From: Deinococcus aerolatus
GTDB lineage: Bacteria > Deinococcota > Deinococci > Deinococcales > Deinococcaceae
Direction of reading: 5' to 3'
NCBI RefSeq assembly: GCF_014647055.1
Contig: NZ_BMOL01000012.1
Location: 73,146 to 137,145 of the forward strand
DNA length: 64,000 bases
The translations under genes were made by a program, and so were the position numbers. Each line of letters starts with the position of its first letter. Within the stretch, counting starts at the first letter, position 1. Shown here one piece after another: positions 16,858 to 25,422 of this stretch. The notes under the pieces were generated by a model. The model was given only the letters and a program-made list of their open reading frames with translations. It searched no databases and was not told where the DNA came from.

Positions 16858-17834
16858 GTGGGCTGGTGCTGGGCATCGACGCGGGAAACACCAAGACCAT
16901 CGCGCTGATCGCCGACACTTCAGGCACGGTGCTGGGCTGGGGCCGCGCCGGGCGCAGCAACATCTACGTGCAGCGCGTCCGCGCCCTGGCGGCGCTGGAC
17001 ACGGCCGCCACGCGGGCCAGGGCCAGTGCGAGGCTGGACAGCCGGCCATTTGCCGCCCTGACCCTCAGCGCTGCCGGGGCCGACTGGCCCGAGGACTTTG
17101 ACATGCTGAAGACCGAGCTGCGCCGCCGGAACTGGGCCGGTCAGGTGTCGGTGGTCAACGACGCGGTGGGGGCGCTGCGGGCCGGCTCGCTGGCGGGGCG
17201 GGGGGTCACGGTGGTCTGCGGCACCAGCGCGGGCATCGCGGCCTGTTCGCCCGGCGGCGTGGTGTGGCACACCAGCTACTGGCAGGAGCCGGAGGGGGCC
17301 ACCCAACTGGCCGAACACGCCCTGCGTGCCGTCTACCGCGCCGATCTGGGCATTGATCCGCCCACCAAGCTGACCGCACCGGTGCTGGCCTATTTTGGCT
17401 GCCCCGACGTGGAGGCGCTGCTGCACTCGTTCACCCGCCGGGGCCGCCGCCCGCCGTCCCACCTGGGTCGCCTGGCCCGCGTTTTGCTCGATCAGGCGGA
17501 CGCGGGTGACCCTGCCAGCCTCCGCATCGTGCGGGAGCACGGCGCGTCGCTGGGCGACTACGCGCTGGCCGCTGCCCGCAAGGTAAGGCTGGACGGGACT
17601 TACCTGCTGACCACTTCCGGCGGGGTAATGCGCCACCGATCGCCCATCTTGCGTGAGGCCCTGCTGGCGCGGGTGCGCCGGGAGCATCCGCAGGTCCGCT
17701 GGCAGGCCAGCCACCATGAGCCCGTGTTCGGCGCGGTGCTGCTGGCGCTGGAGGCCGCGGGCGTGCCGGTAGACGAGCAGGTGTTTCGTCGGCTGGAGCA
17801 AACCTGCCCCGACGAGGCGCTGTTCTTGACCTGA
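16854..17834 (+). CDS. N-acetylglucosamine kinase-like protein (BadF/BcrA ATPase family)
   Basis: A 326-residue ASKHA-fold kinase. The phosphate-1 loop is LVLGIDAGNTKT at the N-terminus, a second phosphate-binding stretch is VTVVCGTSAGIAA, and the adenosine motif lies in LLTTSGGVMRH. The family includes GlcNAc kinases, which phosphorylate GlcNAc at O6. The GTG start 16854 overlaps the NagB stop, so the two are translationally coupled. With the NagB-like enzyme this gives a GlcNAc to fructose-6-phosphate route, lacking only deacetylation. It is the last gene of the rightward run. Glucosamine kinase is the main alternative. Confidence 0.85.
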   Translation: MSGLVLGIDAGNTKTIALIADTSGTVLGWGRAGRSNIYVQRVRALAALDTAATRARASARLDSRPFAALTLSAAGADWPEDFDMLKTELRRRNWAGQVSVVNDAVGALRAGSLAGRGVTVVCGTSAGIAACSPGGVVWHTSYWQEPEGATQLAEHALRAVYRADLGIDPPTKLTAPVLAYFGCPDVEALLHSFTRRGRRPPSHLGRLARVLLDQADAGDPASLRIVREHGASLGDYALAAARKVRLDGTYLLTTSGGVMRHRSPILREALLARVRREHPQVRWQASHHEPVFGAVLLALEAAGVPVDEQVFRRLEQTCPDEALFLT

Positions 17835-17872
17835 CGTGTGTTCGTGACCTTACGCGGGCGCGTCCGCATCGT

Positions 17873-19057
17873 TCATCCAGCGGATTCCACTGTCACGGCC
17901 TTGTCTTCCACGATGCGGGCGTACGCCAGAGGATCGGTCGCTCCCTCGGTGGAGATCACCAGGACGCGGCTTTCGGCACTTAATCCCAGCGCGTCCCGGT
18001 GGCGGCGGGCGTCCGGCTCGGTCAGGAGGTCAAGCAGGCCGCCCGCACCCGCCGCACCGCTCTCGCCCGAGACCACGCCGTCCCGGGCCAGCAGACGCAT
18101 CGCGTCCTCGGCACGGGAGTCGGGAACAGCAACAGAGGCGCTGAGGCCGTCCCGGAGCAGCGGCCAGGCCAGCGGTGAGACGGTGCCGCAGTTGAGCCCG
18201 GCCATGATCGAGGGATGCGGCCCAGGGGTCTGGACAGGATGACCCGCCTGCAGCGAGCGCAGCACGCAGTCGGCCCGCAGCGGCTCCACGCCCACCACCC
18301 GCGTTTGCCTTCCGTCGGCGCGGTAGTGGCGCAGCACGGCGGCCGCCAGCGACCCCACGCCCATCTGCGCGGCCACCACATCAGGCTGGGGCAAGCCCTG
18401 GGCGGCCAGTTGCGTGTCGATTTCCTGAAAAATGGTGCTGTACCCGTCCACCACCCAGCCGGGAACGCGGGTGTAGCCGTCCCAGGCCGTGTCGCTGATC
18501 ACGAGGTGGCGCCTGTCGGCCAGCGTGGCGGCGGCGGCCACCGCCTGATCGTAGGAGCCTTGAATCACCTGAAGGCGTGCCCCCTCGCCCACGATCGCCT
18601 CCTGGCGGGCACCCACCATGTCGTGCGGCACCAGAATGTGCGCCTTCAGCCCCAGCCAGCGCGCCATCCGCGCCACGGCGCGGCCGTGGTTGCCGTCTGT
18701 GGCGGCCACCAGTGTCAGGGGGAGGTGCGGACGCAGCTGGGCAGCCAGTTCTTCCAGACGTTTCCAGGGGTCAAACGGGCCGAACAGGGCCTCCAGTTCG
18801 CAGCAGGTGGCCCAGGACGCGCCCAGAATCTTGTAGGCAGGCAGCTCCAGCCGGCGCGCCTCGTCCTTGACCCACGCTTCCTGGACGCCCAGTGCCGCTG
18901 CCAGGTGGGGCGCGGTAACCAGCGGCGTGGGTGCGTAGCCCGGCAGTTTGCGGTGAAAGTCCAGCACCTCTGGCCGGGGGCGCCCGGCAAAGGTGAGTGC
19001 GTGTGGGTTGAGGTGGGTGTGGGCGGATTCAGGGTGGGTAGGGTCAGCTGCGGTCAT
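17873..19057 (-). CDS. Diaminopropionate ammonia-lyase-like PLP enzyme
   Basis: A 394-residue fold-type II PLP enzyme. Lys76 in LELPAYKILGASWA is the expected Schiff-base lysine (Lys77 in the E. coli enzyme), and ATDGNHGRAVARMARWLG is characteristic of diaminopropionate ammonia-lyases. The enzyme would convert 2,3-diaminopropionate to pyruvate and two ammonia. A threonine/serine dehydratase activity is the main alternative. I chose ATG 19057 over an upstream in-frame start because GGGAG precedes it and the extension is low-complexity. It lies 34 nt after an M20 deacylase on the same strand, an arrangement like E. coli ygeX-ygeY, and is probably controlled by the divergent GntR gene. Confidence 0.82.
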   Translation of the reverse strand: MTAADPTHPESAHTHLNPHALTFAGRPRPEVLDFHRKLPGYAPTPLVTAPHLAAALGVQEAWVKDEARRLELPAYKILGASWATCCELEALFGPFDPWKRLEELAAQLRPHLPLTLVAATDGNHGRAVARMARWLGLKAHILVPHDMVGARQEAIVGEGARLQVIQGSYDQAVAAAATLADRRHLVISDTAWDGYTRVPGWVVDGYSTIFQEIDTQLAAQGLPQPDVVAAQMGVGSLAAAVLRHYRADGRQTRVVGVEPLRADCVLRSLQAGHPVQTPGPHPSIMAGLNCGTVSPLAWPLLRDGLSASVAVPDSRAEDAMRLLARDGVVSGESGAAGAGGLLDLLTEPDARRHRDALGLSAESRVLVISTEGATDPLAYARIVEDKAVTVESAG

Positions 19058-19091
19058 GGGGCTCCCAGGACGTGGTCCGGCACAGGCCGTG

Positions 19092-20225
19092 TCAGGCGCA
19101 AAATTCGGCAATGGTGGCACTGAGGATCTCGCGGCACCGTTCGGCAGAGGCCAGGTCCACCCACTCCTCGCTGGCATGGGCGCCGGCACCGTCCGGGCCG
19201 AACACCACCGTGGGGATGCCGGCGGCGGCCAGCAACGCCGAATCCATCCAAAAGCTCAACCCGATGTGTGCGGGGGCCTGACCCAGCACGCGGGTGGCCT
19301 GGGCCGAGAGCAGACGAACGATGGGGGCGTCCTGTGGCACGCTCAGCGGCTCGCGGGCCAGCAGCAGGCGGTGCTGCGCGCGGAAGTCGGGGTCTGCCGC
19401 CAGCCGCTCCAGCACGCGGTCCAGTTCGGCCTCCACGTCCTGCGGGGTTTCGCCGGGCAGGGTGCGGCGTTCCAGCTGCAGGGTGCAGCGCTCCGGGTAG
19501 CTCGACAGTTCCTGGCCGCCGGAGATCAGCGAGGCGTGCAGCGAGCCGTGGCCGAGCAGGGGGTGGGTGGGCCGCGCCGTCAGCTCGCGCCCCAGGGTTT
19601 CAAGTTCCACCAGCACCCGGCCCATTGCGGCAATGGCGTCGCGGCCCAGGTCAGGGCGTGAGCCGTGTGCGGCCTGCCCGTCCGTGGTGATCTCGTGCCA
19701 GGTAAACCCCTTGTGGGCCACGCACAACTGCAGGCCCGTGGGTTCGGTGACGATGGCGGCGTCAGCCGTGACCCGGTTCAGCACCGACTGCGTGCCGAGG
19801 CTGGCGTGCTCCTCGTCGGCCACGGCGGTCAGGATCACGTCGCCGCGCAGCGCCATGGCGCTGGCGTCCAGCAACGCCAGGAGGCAGGCGGCCAGCCCCG
19901 CCTTCATGTCGTAGGTGCCGCGCCCGTACATGCGGCCGCCGCGAATGGTGGGTGTCAGAGCGCCGGTCATCTCACCCAGCCCAACAGTGTCGAGGTGGGC
20001 ATTGAGCAGCAGTGCGCGCCCCCCGCCGCTGCCCCGCACCCGGGCGATCACGCTGGGCCGACCCGGCGCGGCCACGTCGAGTTCCGCTGAAATGCCGTGG
20101 CCCCGCAGCCAGGCCAGAATAAAGTCGGCGATTTCCGTTTCACCCGCGCCGCCAGGCACCAGCGCCGGATTGACGGAGTTCAGGCGAACCAGACTGGCCA
20201 GCAGCTCCGGCAGTTGTTCACGCAT
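19092..20225 (-). CDS. M20-family metallopeptidase/deacylase (ArgE/DapE/YgeY type)
   Basis: A 377-residue zinc hydrolase of the M20 family. Metal and catalytic residues are visible: NAHLDTVG, GRGTYDMKAGLAACL, ADEEHASLGT and VTEPTGL. It likely removes an acyl or aminoacyl group to supply an amino acid to the downstream PLP enzyme; this pairing is known for YgeY with YgeX. Start ATG 20225 lacks a ribosome site but is preceded on the minus strand by TACCCT and 6 nt, the leaderless arrangement seen elsewhere in this window. Exact substrate is unknown. Confidence 0.85.
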   Translation of the reverse strand: MREQLPELLASLVRLNSVNPALVPGGAGETEIADFILAWLRGHGISAELDVAAPGRPSVIARVRGSGGGRALLLNAHLDTVGLGEMTGALTPTIRGGRMYGRGTYDMKAGLAACLLALLDASAMALRGDVILTAVADEEHASLGTQSVLNRVTADAAIVTEPTGLQLCVAHKGFTWHEITTDGQAAHGSRPDLGRDAIAAMGRVLVELETLGRELTARPTHPLLGHGSLHASLISGGQELSSYPERCTLQLERRTLPGETPQDVEAELDRVLERLAADPDFRAQHRLLLAREPLSVPQDAPIVRLLSAQATRVLGQAPAHIGLSFWMDSALLAAAGIPTVVFGPDGAGAHASEEWVDLASAERCREILSATIAEFCA

Positions 20226-20287
20226 GCCTGAAGGGTAGCATCCACTGATATATTACCTGGCAGTTCAGGTCTCACCCGGAGGTGACG

Positions 20288-20980
20288 ATGTCCGCTGCCA
20301 ACGCCGTGCCCGCGCCTGCCCGCACGCTCGCCCGCGAGCAGGTGTACTGGCAGATGCTGGACTGGATCGTCGAAGGCACCCTGGGTCCCGGGGAGGTGTT
20401 GCGCGACGCGGCCATTGCGGGGAAACTGGGGGTCAGCCGCACCCCGGTGCGCGAGGCCCTGCGCCGCCTGGAAGACGAGGGGCTGGTGCAGACCGCCGTG
20501 AACCGCTGGACGCGGGTGGCCCCGCTGAATCTGGCCCAGGCTGCTGAACTGTATCCGGTGGTTGGAACGCTTGAAGACCTGGCCCTGGGGCTGGCCGCGC
20601 CGCGCCTGACCGCGGCTGATCTGGACGAGCTGGACACGCTGAACGTCCAGATCAGCCGCGCGCTGGAGGCCGGTGACGCGCGGGCCGCCGTTCGGGCCGA
20701 CGCCGCGTTTCATGGTGTCTGGACCCGGCGCTCGGGCAACGCCGAACTTCAGGGCGCACTGGGTGCGCTGAAACGCAAACTGCAGCGGGTGGAATTGGCG
20801 TATTTTGACGTGCCCGGCTCGGCCCGGGCCTCGGTGCTGGAACACGCGGCGGTGGTGGACGCGCTGCGGGCACACGATGAGGTGGCCGCCCGTCACGCGC
20901 TGCGGCAGAACTGGCAGGGCAGCCTGGACCGCCTGATACGGCACGCGCCGCGTCGCCCACCCTCCGCTGACCTTCCCTGA
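20288..20980 (+). CDS. GntR-family regulator with FCD domain
   Basis: A 230-residue FadR-subfamily regulator. The winged HTH contains VLRDAAIAGKLGVSRTPVREALRRLEDEGLV, followed by an FCD effector domain (DLALGLAAPRL through HAAVVDALRAHDEVAARHAL). I prefer ATG 20288 to GTG 20282 because GGAGG then has normal spacing. It diverges from the M20/ammonia-lyase pair across 62 bp that hold short inverted repeats CCTGAA/TTCAGG (20227-20232 and 20264-20269), so it probably regulates that pair. Ligand unknown. Confidence 0.88.
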   Translation: MSAANAVPAPARTLAREQVYWQMLDWIVEGTLGPGEVLRDAAIAGKLGVSRTPVREALRRLEDEGLVQTAVNRWTRVAPLNLAQAAELYPVVGTLEDLALGLAAPRLTAADLDELDTLNVQISRALEAGDARAAVRADAAFHGVWTRRSGNAELQGALGALKRKLQRVELAYFDVPGSARASVLEHAAVVDALRAHDEVAARHALRQNWQGSLDRLIRHAPRRPPSADLP

Positions 20981-21006
20981 TTCCGTCCACTCCAAAGGAA
21001 CTGTCG

Positions 21007-21864
21007 ATGCCTACTGCGCCCCTGACCCTCCGCGCCCTGTACATCTACCCGATTAAGTCGGCCGGCGGCGTTTCGCTTCAGCACGCCGGGATCGGGCCGC
21101 GTGGCCTGAACCATGACCGCCGCTGGATGGTCGTCGACGCGGCGGGGCGGCCCGTGACCCAGCGTGAATTTCCGGCCATGCGCCTGATTGCGGTGGCCCT
21201 TGCGGACAGTGGTCTGATGGTATCGGCTCCCGGAATGCCTGCCCTGACCGTGCCGTGGCAGCCACAGGGAGAGCGGCGCGCGGTGGACATGTGGGGCACT
21301 GCGCTGGGCGGCGTGACCGTCTCAGCGCAGGCGACGGCCTGGGTCAGCGCGTACCTCGGCGGCGGCTTCGATCTGGTGTTTCTGCCCGACGAGGTCCAGC
21401 GCTGGCAACCGGCAGACCGGCCCTACAGCTCGCTGCTGAGTTTCGTGGACGGAAACCCCTTCCACCTGATCACCGAGGCGTCGCTGGCCGCCTTCAACGG
21501 GCACCTGTCACGCCCGGTGGGGAACGCCGAGTTCCGCCCGAACCTGGTGGTGGGAGGCGGCGAGGCCTACGCGGAGGATTTCTGGCGGCGCATCCGCATC
21601 GGCTCCGCCGGCGCGGACAGCGTGGCTTTCGAGGTGGTGGAAAGCTGCGCCCGCTGCGTCATCCTGAATGTGCAGCCAGACGGCACACGTGGAGCCGAGA
21701 CGTTGCGAACCCTGGCCAGGATTCGCCGTCACGGGAAAGCGGCGATCTTCGGGCAGCATCTGGTGCAGGACGCGCCCTACGCCGGGCGCACGGGCCAGCT
21801 GCGGGTGGGAGACGCCGTGACGGTGACTGGGGTGGGGGAGACGGTCAATCCCGTGTATGTGTGA
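21007..21864 (+). CDS. MOSC-domain protein with N-terminal beta-barrel
   Basis: A 285-residue protein with MOSC_N (LRALYIYPIKSAGGVSLQHA, GLNHDRRWMVVD) followed by the MOSC domain. Cys214 and Cys217 lie in ESCARCVILNVQPDG, the position of the conserved MOSC cysteine. It resembles E. coli YcbX but lacks the C-terminal 2Fe-2S domain. Related proteins bind molybdenum cofactor and reduce N-hydroxylated or sulfurated substrates. It lies 26 nt after the GntR gene in the same direction, with no obvious tie to amino-acid catabolism. Function beyond Moco handling is not inferable. Confidence 0.85.
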   Translation: MPTAPLTLRALYIYPIKSAGGVSLQHAGIGPRGLNHDRRWMVVDAAGRPVTQREFPAMRLIAVALADSGLMVSAPGMPALTVPWQPQGERRAVDMWGTALGGVTVSAQATAWVSAYLGGGFDLVFLPDEVQRWQPADRPYSSLLSFVDGNPFHLITEASLAAFNGHLSRPVGNAEFRPNLVVGGGEAYAEDFWRRIRIGSAGADSVAFEVVESCARCVILNVQPDGTRGAETLRTLARIRRHGKAAIFGQHLVQDAPYAGRTGQLRVGDAVTVTGVGETVNPVYV

Positions 21865-21904
21865 CCCCGCCCCCGACGGTCGGGGTGGTTCCAGAGGAGT
21901 GGGT

Positions 21905-23218
21905 ATGAACGCGATGCCGATGCTGGGCGTGATCGAGGGCTTTTACGGCCGTCCCTGGACCCCGGCCCAGCGCGCCCGATTGTTTGAACGAATGGCCGCG
22001 TGGGGCATGGACACCTACCTGTATGCCCCCAAGGATGACCGCTGGCACCGGCAGCGCTGGCGTGAGCCTTACCCGCCGGCCGAGGCGGCGGCCCTGGAGG
22101 CGCTGGCCACCGACGCCCGCCGCCATGGGATCCGCTTCGTCTACGCGCTGGCCCCTGGATTGAATCTGGACTGGGCCGACGAGGGGGACCGCCGCGCCCT
22201 GGCCGAGAAGTTCGCCAGCGTGCAGCGGCTGGGCGTACCGCATTTTTCGCTGCTGTTCGATGACATTCCCTACGCTGCCGACCGCGCCGCGCAGGCCCGT
22301 GAGCAGGTGGCCGCGGCGCACCACGTCCTGGACACCCTCTGGCCGGAGGGGCAGGCAGGGCTGCTGCTGTTCTGTCCCACCGAATACTGCGGCGACCGGG
22401 CCCAGCCCAGCGTGGCTGCCTCGCCGTACCTGCGGGCGCTGGGTGAGGAACTGCGTCCCGGCGTGGAGGTGCTGTGGACCGGTCCAGCGGTGGTCTCCAC
22501 TGAGATCAGTGTCCAGAGCGTGCTGGAGGTCAATGCGGCGCTGCGCCGGCAGGTCCTGATCTGGGACAACCTGCACGCCAACGACTTCACTCTGCACCGC
22601 GTCAATCTGGGGCCGTACGCGGGCCGCCCGCTGGAATTGCGCGGCCACGTGGCGGGCCTGCTGAGCAATCCCAACAATCAGCTGGAAACCAACACGCCGG
22701 GCCTGTTCAGCCTGGCCGACTACGCCTGCGGTGGCCCGGACTGGACGGCGCCGGCCTCACTGGACCGCGCGCTGCAGGCCTGGCTGCCGGATTTCAGCGC
22801 CGGTTCCGGCGCAGCGGTCACGCTGGAGGACCTGCGGCTGGTGGCCCACATGCTGTACCTTCCCGGCGGGCTGGGGCCGCTGGCCGTACGGGTGCTGGAC
22901 GCGGCGCGGCACCTGACAGACGGAACGGGTGGGGAAGACAGGCGGGCCGAACTGGCGGCGGAACTCGGGATGGTCCGCCGCCGGCTGCTGCGGGTGCTGC
23001 GGGCGCTGGAGGCGGGGCCGAACCGTGACCTGCTGTTCGATCTGCACCCCTATCTGGTGGACGTGGCCGAGGAGGTGCAGCGCTTGATCGTGGGAGCCAC
23101 GCAGCGGGGCGAGGATGATCCGGAGACGTTCCGGTACCGGGGCAGTCTTGCTGACCGCCTGATGGCCCTGGGCTGGGTGGACCCGCCGGGGCCGGGTGCG
23201 GACACGCCGCAAATCTGA
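21905..23218 (+). CDS. GH84 beta-N-acetylglucosaminidase (O-GlcNAcase-like)
   Basis: A 437-residue GH84 catalytic protein. MLGVIEGFYGRPWTPAQR opens the TIM barrel, Asp119-Asp120 in LLFDDIP form the substrate-assisted catalytic pair, and WDNLHANDF carries further conserved residues. It removes terminal N-acetylglucosamine. There is no signal peptide and no extra carbohydrate-binding domain, so it should act in the cytoplasm, on imported oligosaccharides or glycopeptides. ATG 21905 follows GAGGAG. It lies 4 kb downstream of the transporter/GH4/NagB/NagK run and is probably part of the same catabolic theme though not the same transcript. Confidence 0.9.
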   Translation: MNAMPMLGVIEGFYGRPWTPAQRARLFERMAAWGMDTYLYAPKDDRWHRQRWREPYPPAEAAALEALATDARRHGIRFVYALAPGLNLDWADEGDRRALAEKFASVQRLGVPHFSLLFDDIPYAADRAAQAREQVAAAHHVLDTLWPEGQAGLLLFCPTEYCGDRAQPSVAASPYLRALGEELRPGVEVLWTGPAVVSTEISVQSVLEVNAALRRQVLIWDNLHANDFTLHRVNLGPYAGRPLELRGHVAGLLSNPNNQLETNTPGLFSLADYACGGPDWTAPASLDRALQAWLPDFSAGSGAAVTLEDLRLVAHMLYLPGGLGPLAVRVLDAARHLTDGTGGEDRRAELAAELGMVRRRLLRVLRALEAGPNRDLLFDLHPYLVDVAEEVQRLIVGATQRGEDDPETFRYRGSLADRLMALGWVDPPGPGADTPQI

Positions 23219-23414
23219 AGCACTGTGAGGTGCCGGCCAGCCCAGGGCCACCCGTATCCGGATTCCGCTTCATGACGCAGCCGTCGGGAGAGGAGGGCAT
23301 GGGGGCTCGATACTGCAGAATCCGCACCTTCTCCTGCTCGCTTCGCTCGGATTTCAGGTTCACGCGTACCCCTTTCAATCGGAGTCCGTGTCAGGGGACC
23401 TGGGCCATGTGCCG

Positions 23415-23430
23415 GGCGCGTCGACGCGCC
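23415..23430. other. 16-bp perfect palindrome
   Basis: GGCGCGTCGACGCGCC lies 197 nt after the GH84 stop in the gap before the hydrolase gene. It could be an operator or part of a termination structure. It has no U-tract. Nothing else recognisable was seen in 23219-23487. Confidence 0.35.
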
Positions 23431-23487
23431 TACCGCGGGGCCACGCTGCCCACCGTCGTCACGCCGATCCACCTTCTGAAGGGGGAT

Positions 23488-23502
23488 TACACTTAAGGCA
23501 TG
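23488..23502 (+). promoter_or_regulatory. Leaderless-type -10 element of the alpha/beta hydrolase gene
   Basis: TACACT (23488-23493) lies exactly 6 nt before ATG 23500, matching the TANNNT arrangement of leaderless Deinococcus genes. No clear -35 is seen. A GGGGGA just upstream could instead act as a distant ribosome site. Confidence 0.45.
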
Positions 23503-24369
23503 GTCACCACCCAGATGCTCACTGTTCGTGACACCCGGTTGTTCGCGCGGATCGTCGGACCTGCACATCAGCCGCCGCTGATCTGCTTACACGGTGGACC
23601 TGGCCTGGACCACACAGAATTTGCGGATTACCTTGACCCCCTCGCCGATACCGTGCGCCTGGTCCTGATCGATCAGCGGGCACAGGGCCGGAGTGAACGA
23701 AACGCGCCGCCAGAAACCTGGACGCTAGAACAGATGGCCGATGATGTGTCGGCTGTCGCTGAGGCGCTGGGCGCGGAAAAGTACGCGGTGTTCGGGCACT
23801 CTTACGGAGCGTTCGTGGCCTTGCAGCACGCCGTGACCCACACGGACGCCGCAGCAACCATCGCCTGCTGTGGGGTAGGATCGTCGCGCTGGCTGGCGGA
23901 CGTTCCCGCAAAGCTCGAAACTTTCGAGCCACTCAACTTGCGGGAACAGGTGCGGCGCTCGTGGGCAGATGAGGTCAACGTCCACACCGAAGTGGATTTT
24001 GCCCGGTTGATGCACGAACAGATGCCCTGGCACTTCAGTGATCCGCTCGACCCGCGCATCGCCGATTTTAATGCCCGCGTAGACGCCATGAATCCTCGTT
24101 ACGCGCCGGATGTGCTGCGACAGTTCAGCGCAGCGGGATACGGTGGGATTGAGGTTGAGGATAAGTTGGGTGGGATATCCCAGCCGCTCCTGGTGTTGGG
24201 CGGACGCCATGACCGGACTTGCCCGCCGGAAGCAAGTGAATTGATCGCCTCGCAAACGCCGAATGCAGAGCTGCATATCTTTGAAGAGAGTGGCCATATG
24301 CCGTTCATCGAGCAGTCTCAGGAGTTTCTGGCCGTCACCCGGGCGTTCTTGAGACGGACGCTGGGCTGA
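23500..24369 (+). CDS. Alpha/beta hydrolase, proline iminopeptidase-like
   Basis: A 289-residue serine hydrolase. The oxyanion segment HGGPG (31-35) is the proline iminopeptidase hallmark. The nucleophile is Ser101 in GHSYG, with Asp238 (GRHDRTCPP) and His266 (ESGHMPF) completing the triad. Removal of N-terminal proline from peptides is possible, but many esterases and haloperoxidase-like enzymes share these motifs. There is no signal peptide, so it is cytoplasmic. It appears to be a single-gene unit with its own promoter and a terminator 17 nt downstream. Confidence 0.85.
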   Translation: MVTTQMLTVRDTRLFARIVGPAHQPPLICLHGGPGLDHTEFADYLDPLADTVRLVLIDQRAQGRSERNAPPETWTLEQMADDVSAVAEALGAEKYAVFGHSYGAFVALQHAVTHTDAAATIACCGVGSSRWLADVPAKLETFEPLNLREQVRRSWADEVNVHTEVDFARLMHEQMPWHFSDPLDPRIADFNARVDAMNPRYAPDVLRQFSAAGYGGIEVEDKLGGISQPLLVLGGRHDRTCPPEASELIASQTPNAELHIFEESGHMPFIEQSQEFLAVTRAFLRRTLG

Positions 24370-24385
24370 GAGGGATCAAAGTTTT

Positions 24386-24411
24386 CAGCCCAGCTGACGC
24401 CGGGCTGTTTT
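24386..24411 (+). terminator. Rho-independent terminator after the alpha/beta hydrolase
   Basis: CAGCCC (24386-24391), a 10-nt loop, GGGCTG (24402-24407), then TTTTCTTGT. It has a stem and U-tract in the proper order for the plus strand. Confidence 0.7.
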
Positions 24412-24488
24412 CTTGTCTCGGCCTGACTCCACAAGCCTGGGAATGACCTTTCGACCAGCACAGTCACGACAGGACAATGGCCCGGTTG

Positions 24489-24956
24489 TCACTGCGCTGT
24501 ACGGACCGCCCTGAATTTCAATCTGTACGACGTGCAGTCCATGGACTGCACCATAAAGCTGCCCTCGGCGATATCCGCGCTGATGAAGCGGCCTTCGAAG
24601 TCCCAGGCCAGGTACGGCTTTTTGGCATTCGCTATGAACGCTCCTTGTTCCACGCTCACCGCGCCAGGCATGGAACCGAGCGCGCCGACAACGCGTGGAT
24701 TGGTCTTGTACGTGGTGTTGGCGGTGGAGTCGCTACAGCGCCAGTATCCGGTCATCCTGACATCACTGATGGTCTTCCTGTCTGCGCTGACGCGGAAGCT
24801 GATCTCATTGCCCTTGAAATCCCCAGTGAGATCTCCTTTGAACACTCCACTTTGAGGTGTGGCCGCCAAGCTTAGAGGCGCGGTGCAGGCGAGAACCAAA
24901 CTGAGGCCGATCTTCGCGGCGTGTAGCATAGGCACCAATTGTACCACCAACTGCAT
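24489..24956 (-). CDS. Small secreted protein of unknown function
   Basis: A 155-residue protein with an N-terminal signal peptide (KIGLSLVLACTAPLSLAA). A mature part of about 120 residues is rich in beta-strand-like alternation (GVFKGDLTGDFKGNEISFRV, FEGRFISADIAEGSFMV) and holds two cysteines in WRCSDS and MDCTSY that could form a disulfide. I do not recognise the family. Start 24956 has AAGG at normal distance; ATG 24929 would give a shorter, cleaner signal peptide. It lies next to a decayed IS3 element and has lower GC than its neighbours, which hints at acquired DNA. Confidence 0.6.
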   Translation of the reverse strand: MQLVVQLVPMLHAAKIGLSLVLACTAPLSLAATPQSGVFKGDLTGDFKGNEISFRVSADRKTISDVRMTGYWRCSDSTANTTYKTNPRVVGALGSMPGAVSVEQGAFIANAKKPYLAWDFEGRFISADIAEGSFMVQSMDCTSYRLKFRAVRTAQ

Positions 24957-24997
24957 TCTGCCTTATCTGGGGCTGGCCCGCTCTTGCGTAGTTGAGG

Positions 24998-25411
24998 TTA
25001 AGCGGCTTCAGCCTGGCGTTCGAACTCGTGAGGCGTCAAGTCGCCCTGTGTGGAGTGCCAGCGCTGCCGGTTGTAGAAGACCAGGGTGTATTCGGAGATG
25101 GCGTGCCGGACCACCATGCGGTTCTCGGAAATGTTGTTCTCGAACAGCTCCCATTCCGGGGAATCGAAAAAGCTCTCCACGACAGCCTTGTCCCAGCAAT
25201 CCCCCTTTTCGGCAAGGTCAGCTTTGAGCCGAAGGGTGCCGTAAGTTCCCCGGCTCCGGTCAAAAGAGCACTTGATTTCGTCGGTCAGCACCGCATCCTC
25301 CTGACACCGCTCACTGTCTGGCCTTCCCCTCCAGGCGTCATATCCGTTTGGACTGACTTCCAGGACCTGGCACATCCGGTCGACGGCTAATTTTTGCCGG
25401 TGGTCAGTCAT
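24998..25411 (-). pseudogene. IS3-family transposase orfB, internally deleted
   Basis: 137 residues remain. The N-terminal part (CQVLEVSPNGYDAWRGR, SRGTYGTLRLKADL) is the HTH_21-like region of IS3 orfB. It is joined in frame after AEKG directly to the C-terminal part (DCWDKAVVESFFDSPEWELF, FYNRQRWHS, LTPHEFE). The rve domain between them, with the first two catalytic Asp residues, is missing. Intact orfB proteins are about 270-290 residues. The in-frame join keeps a readable protein, but it cannot be an active transposase. Confidence 0.8.
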
Positions 25412-25422
25412 GAACTGGAAGG

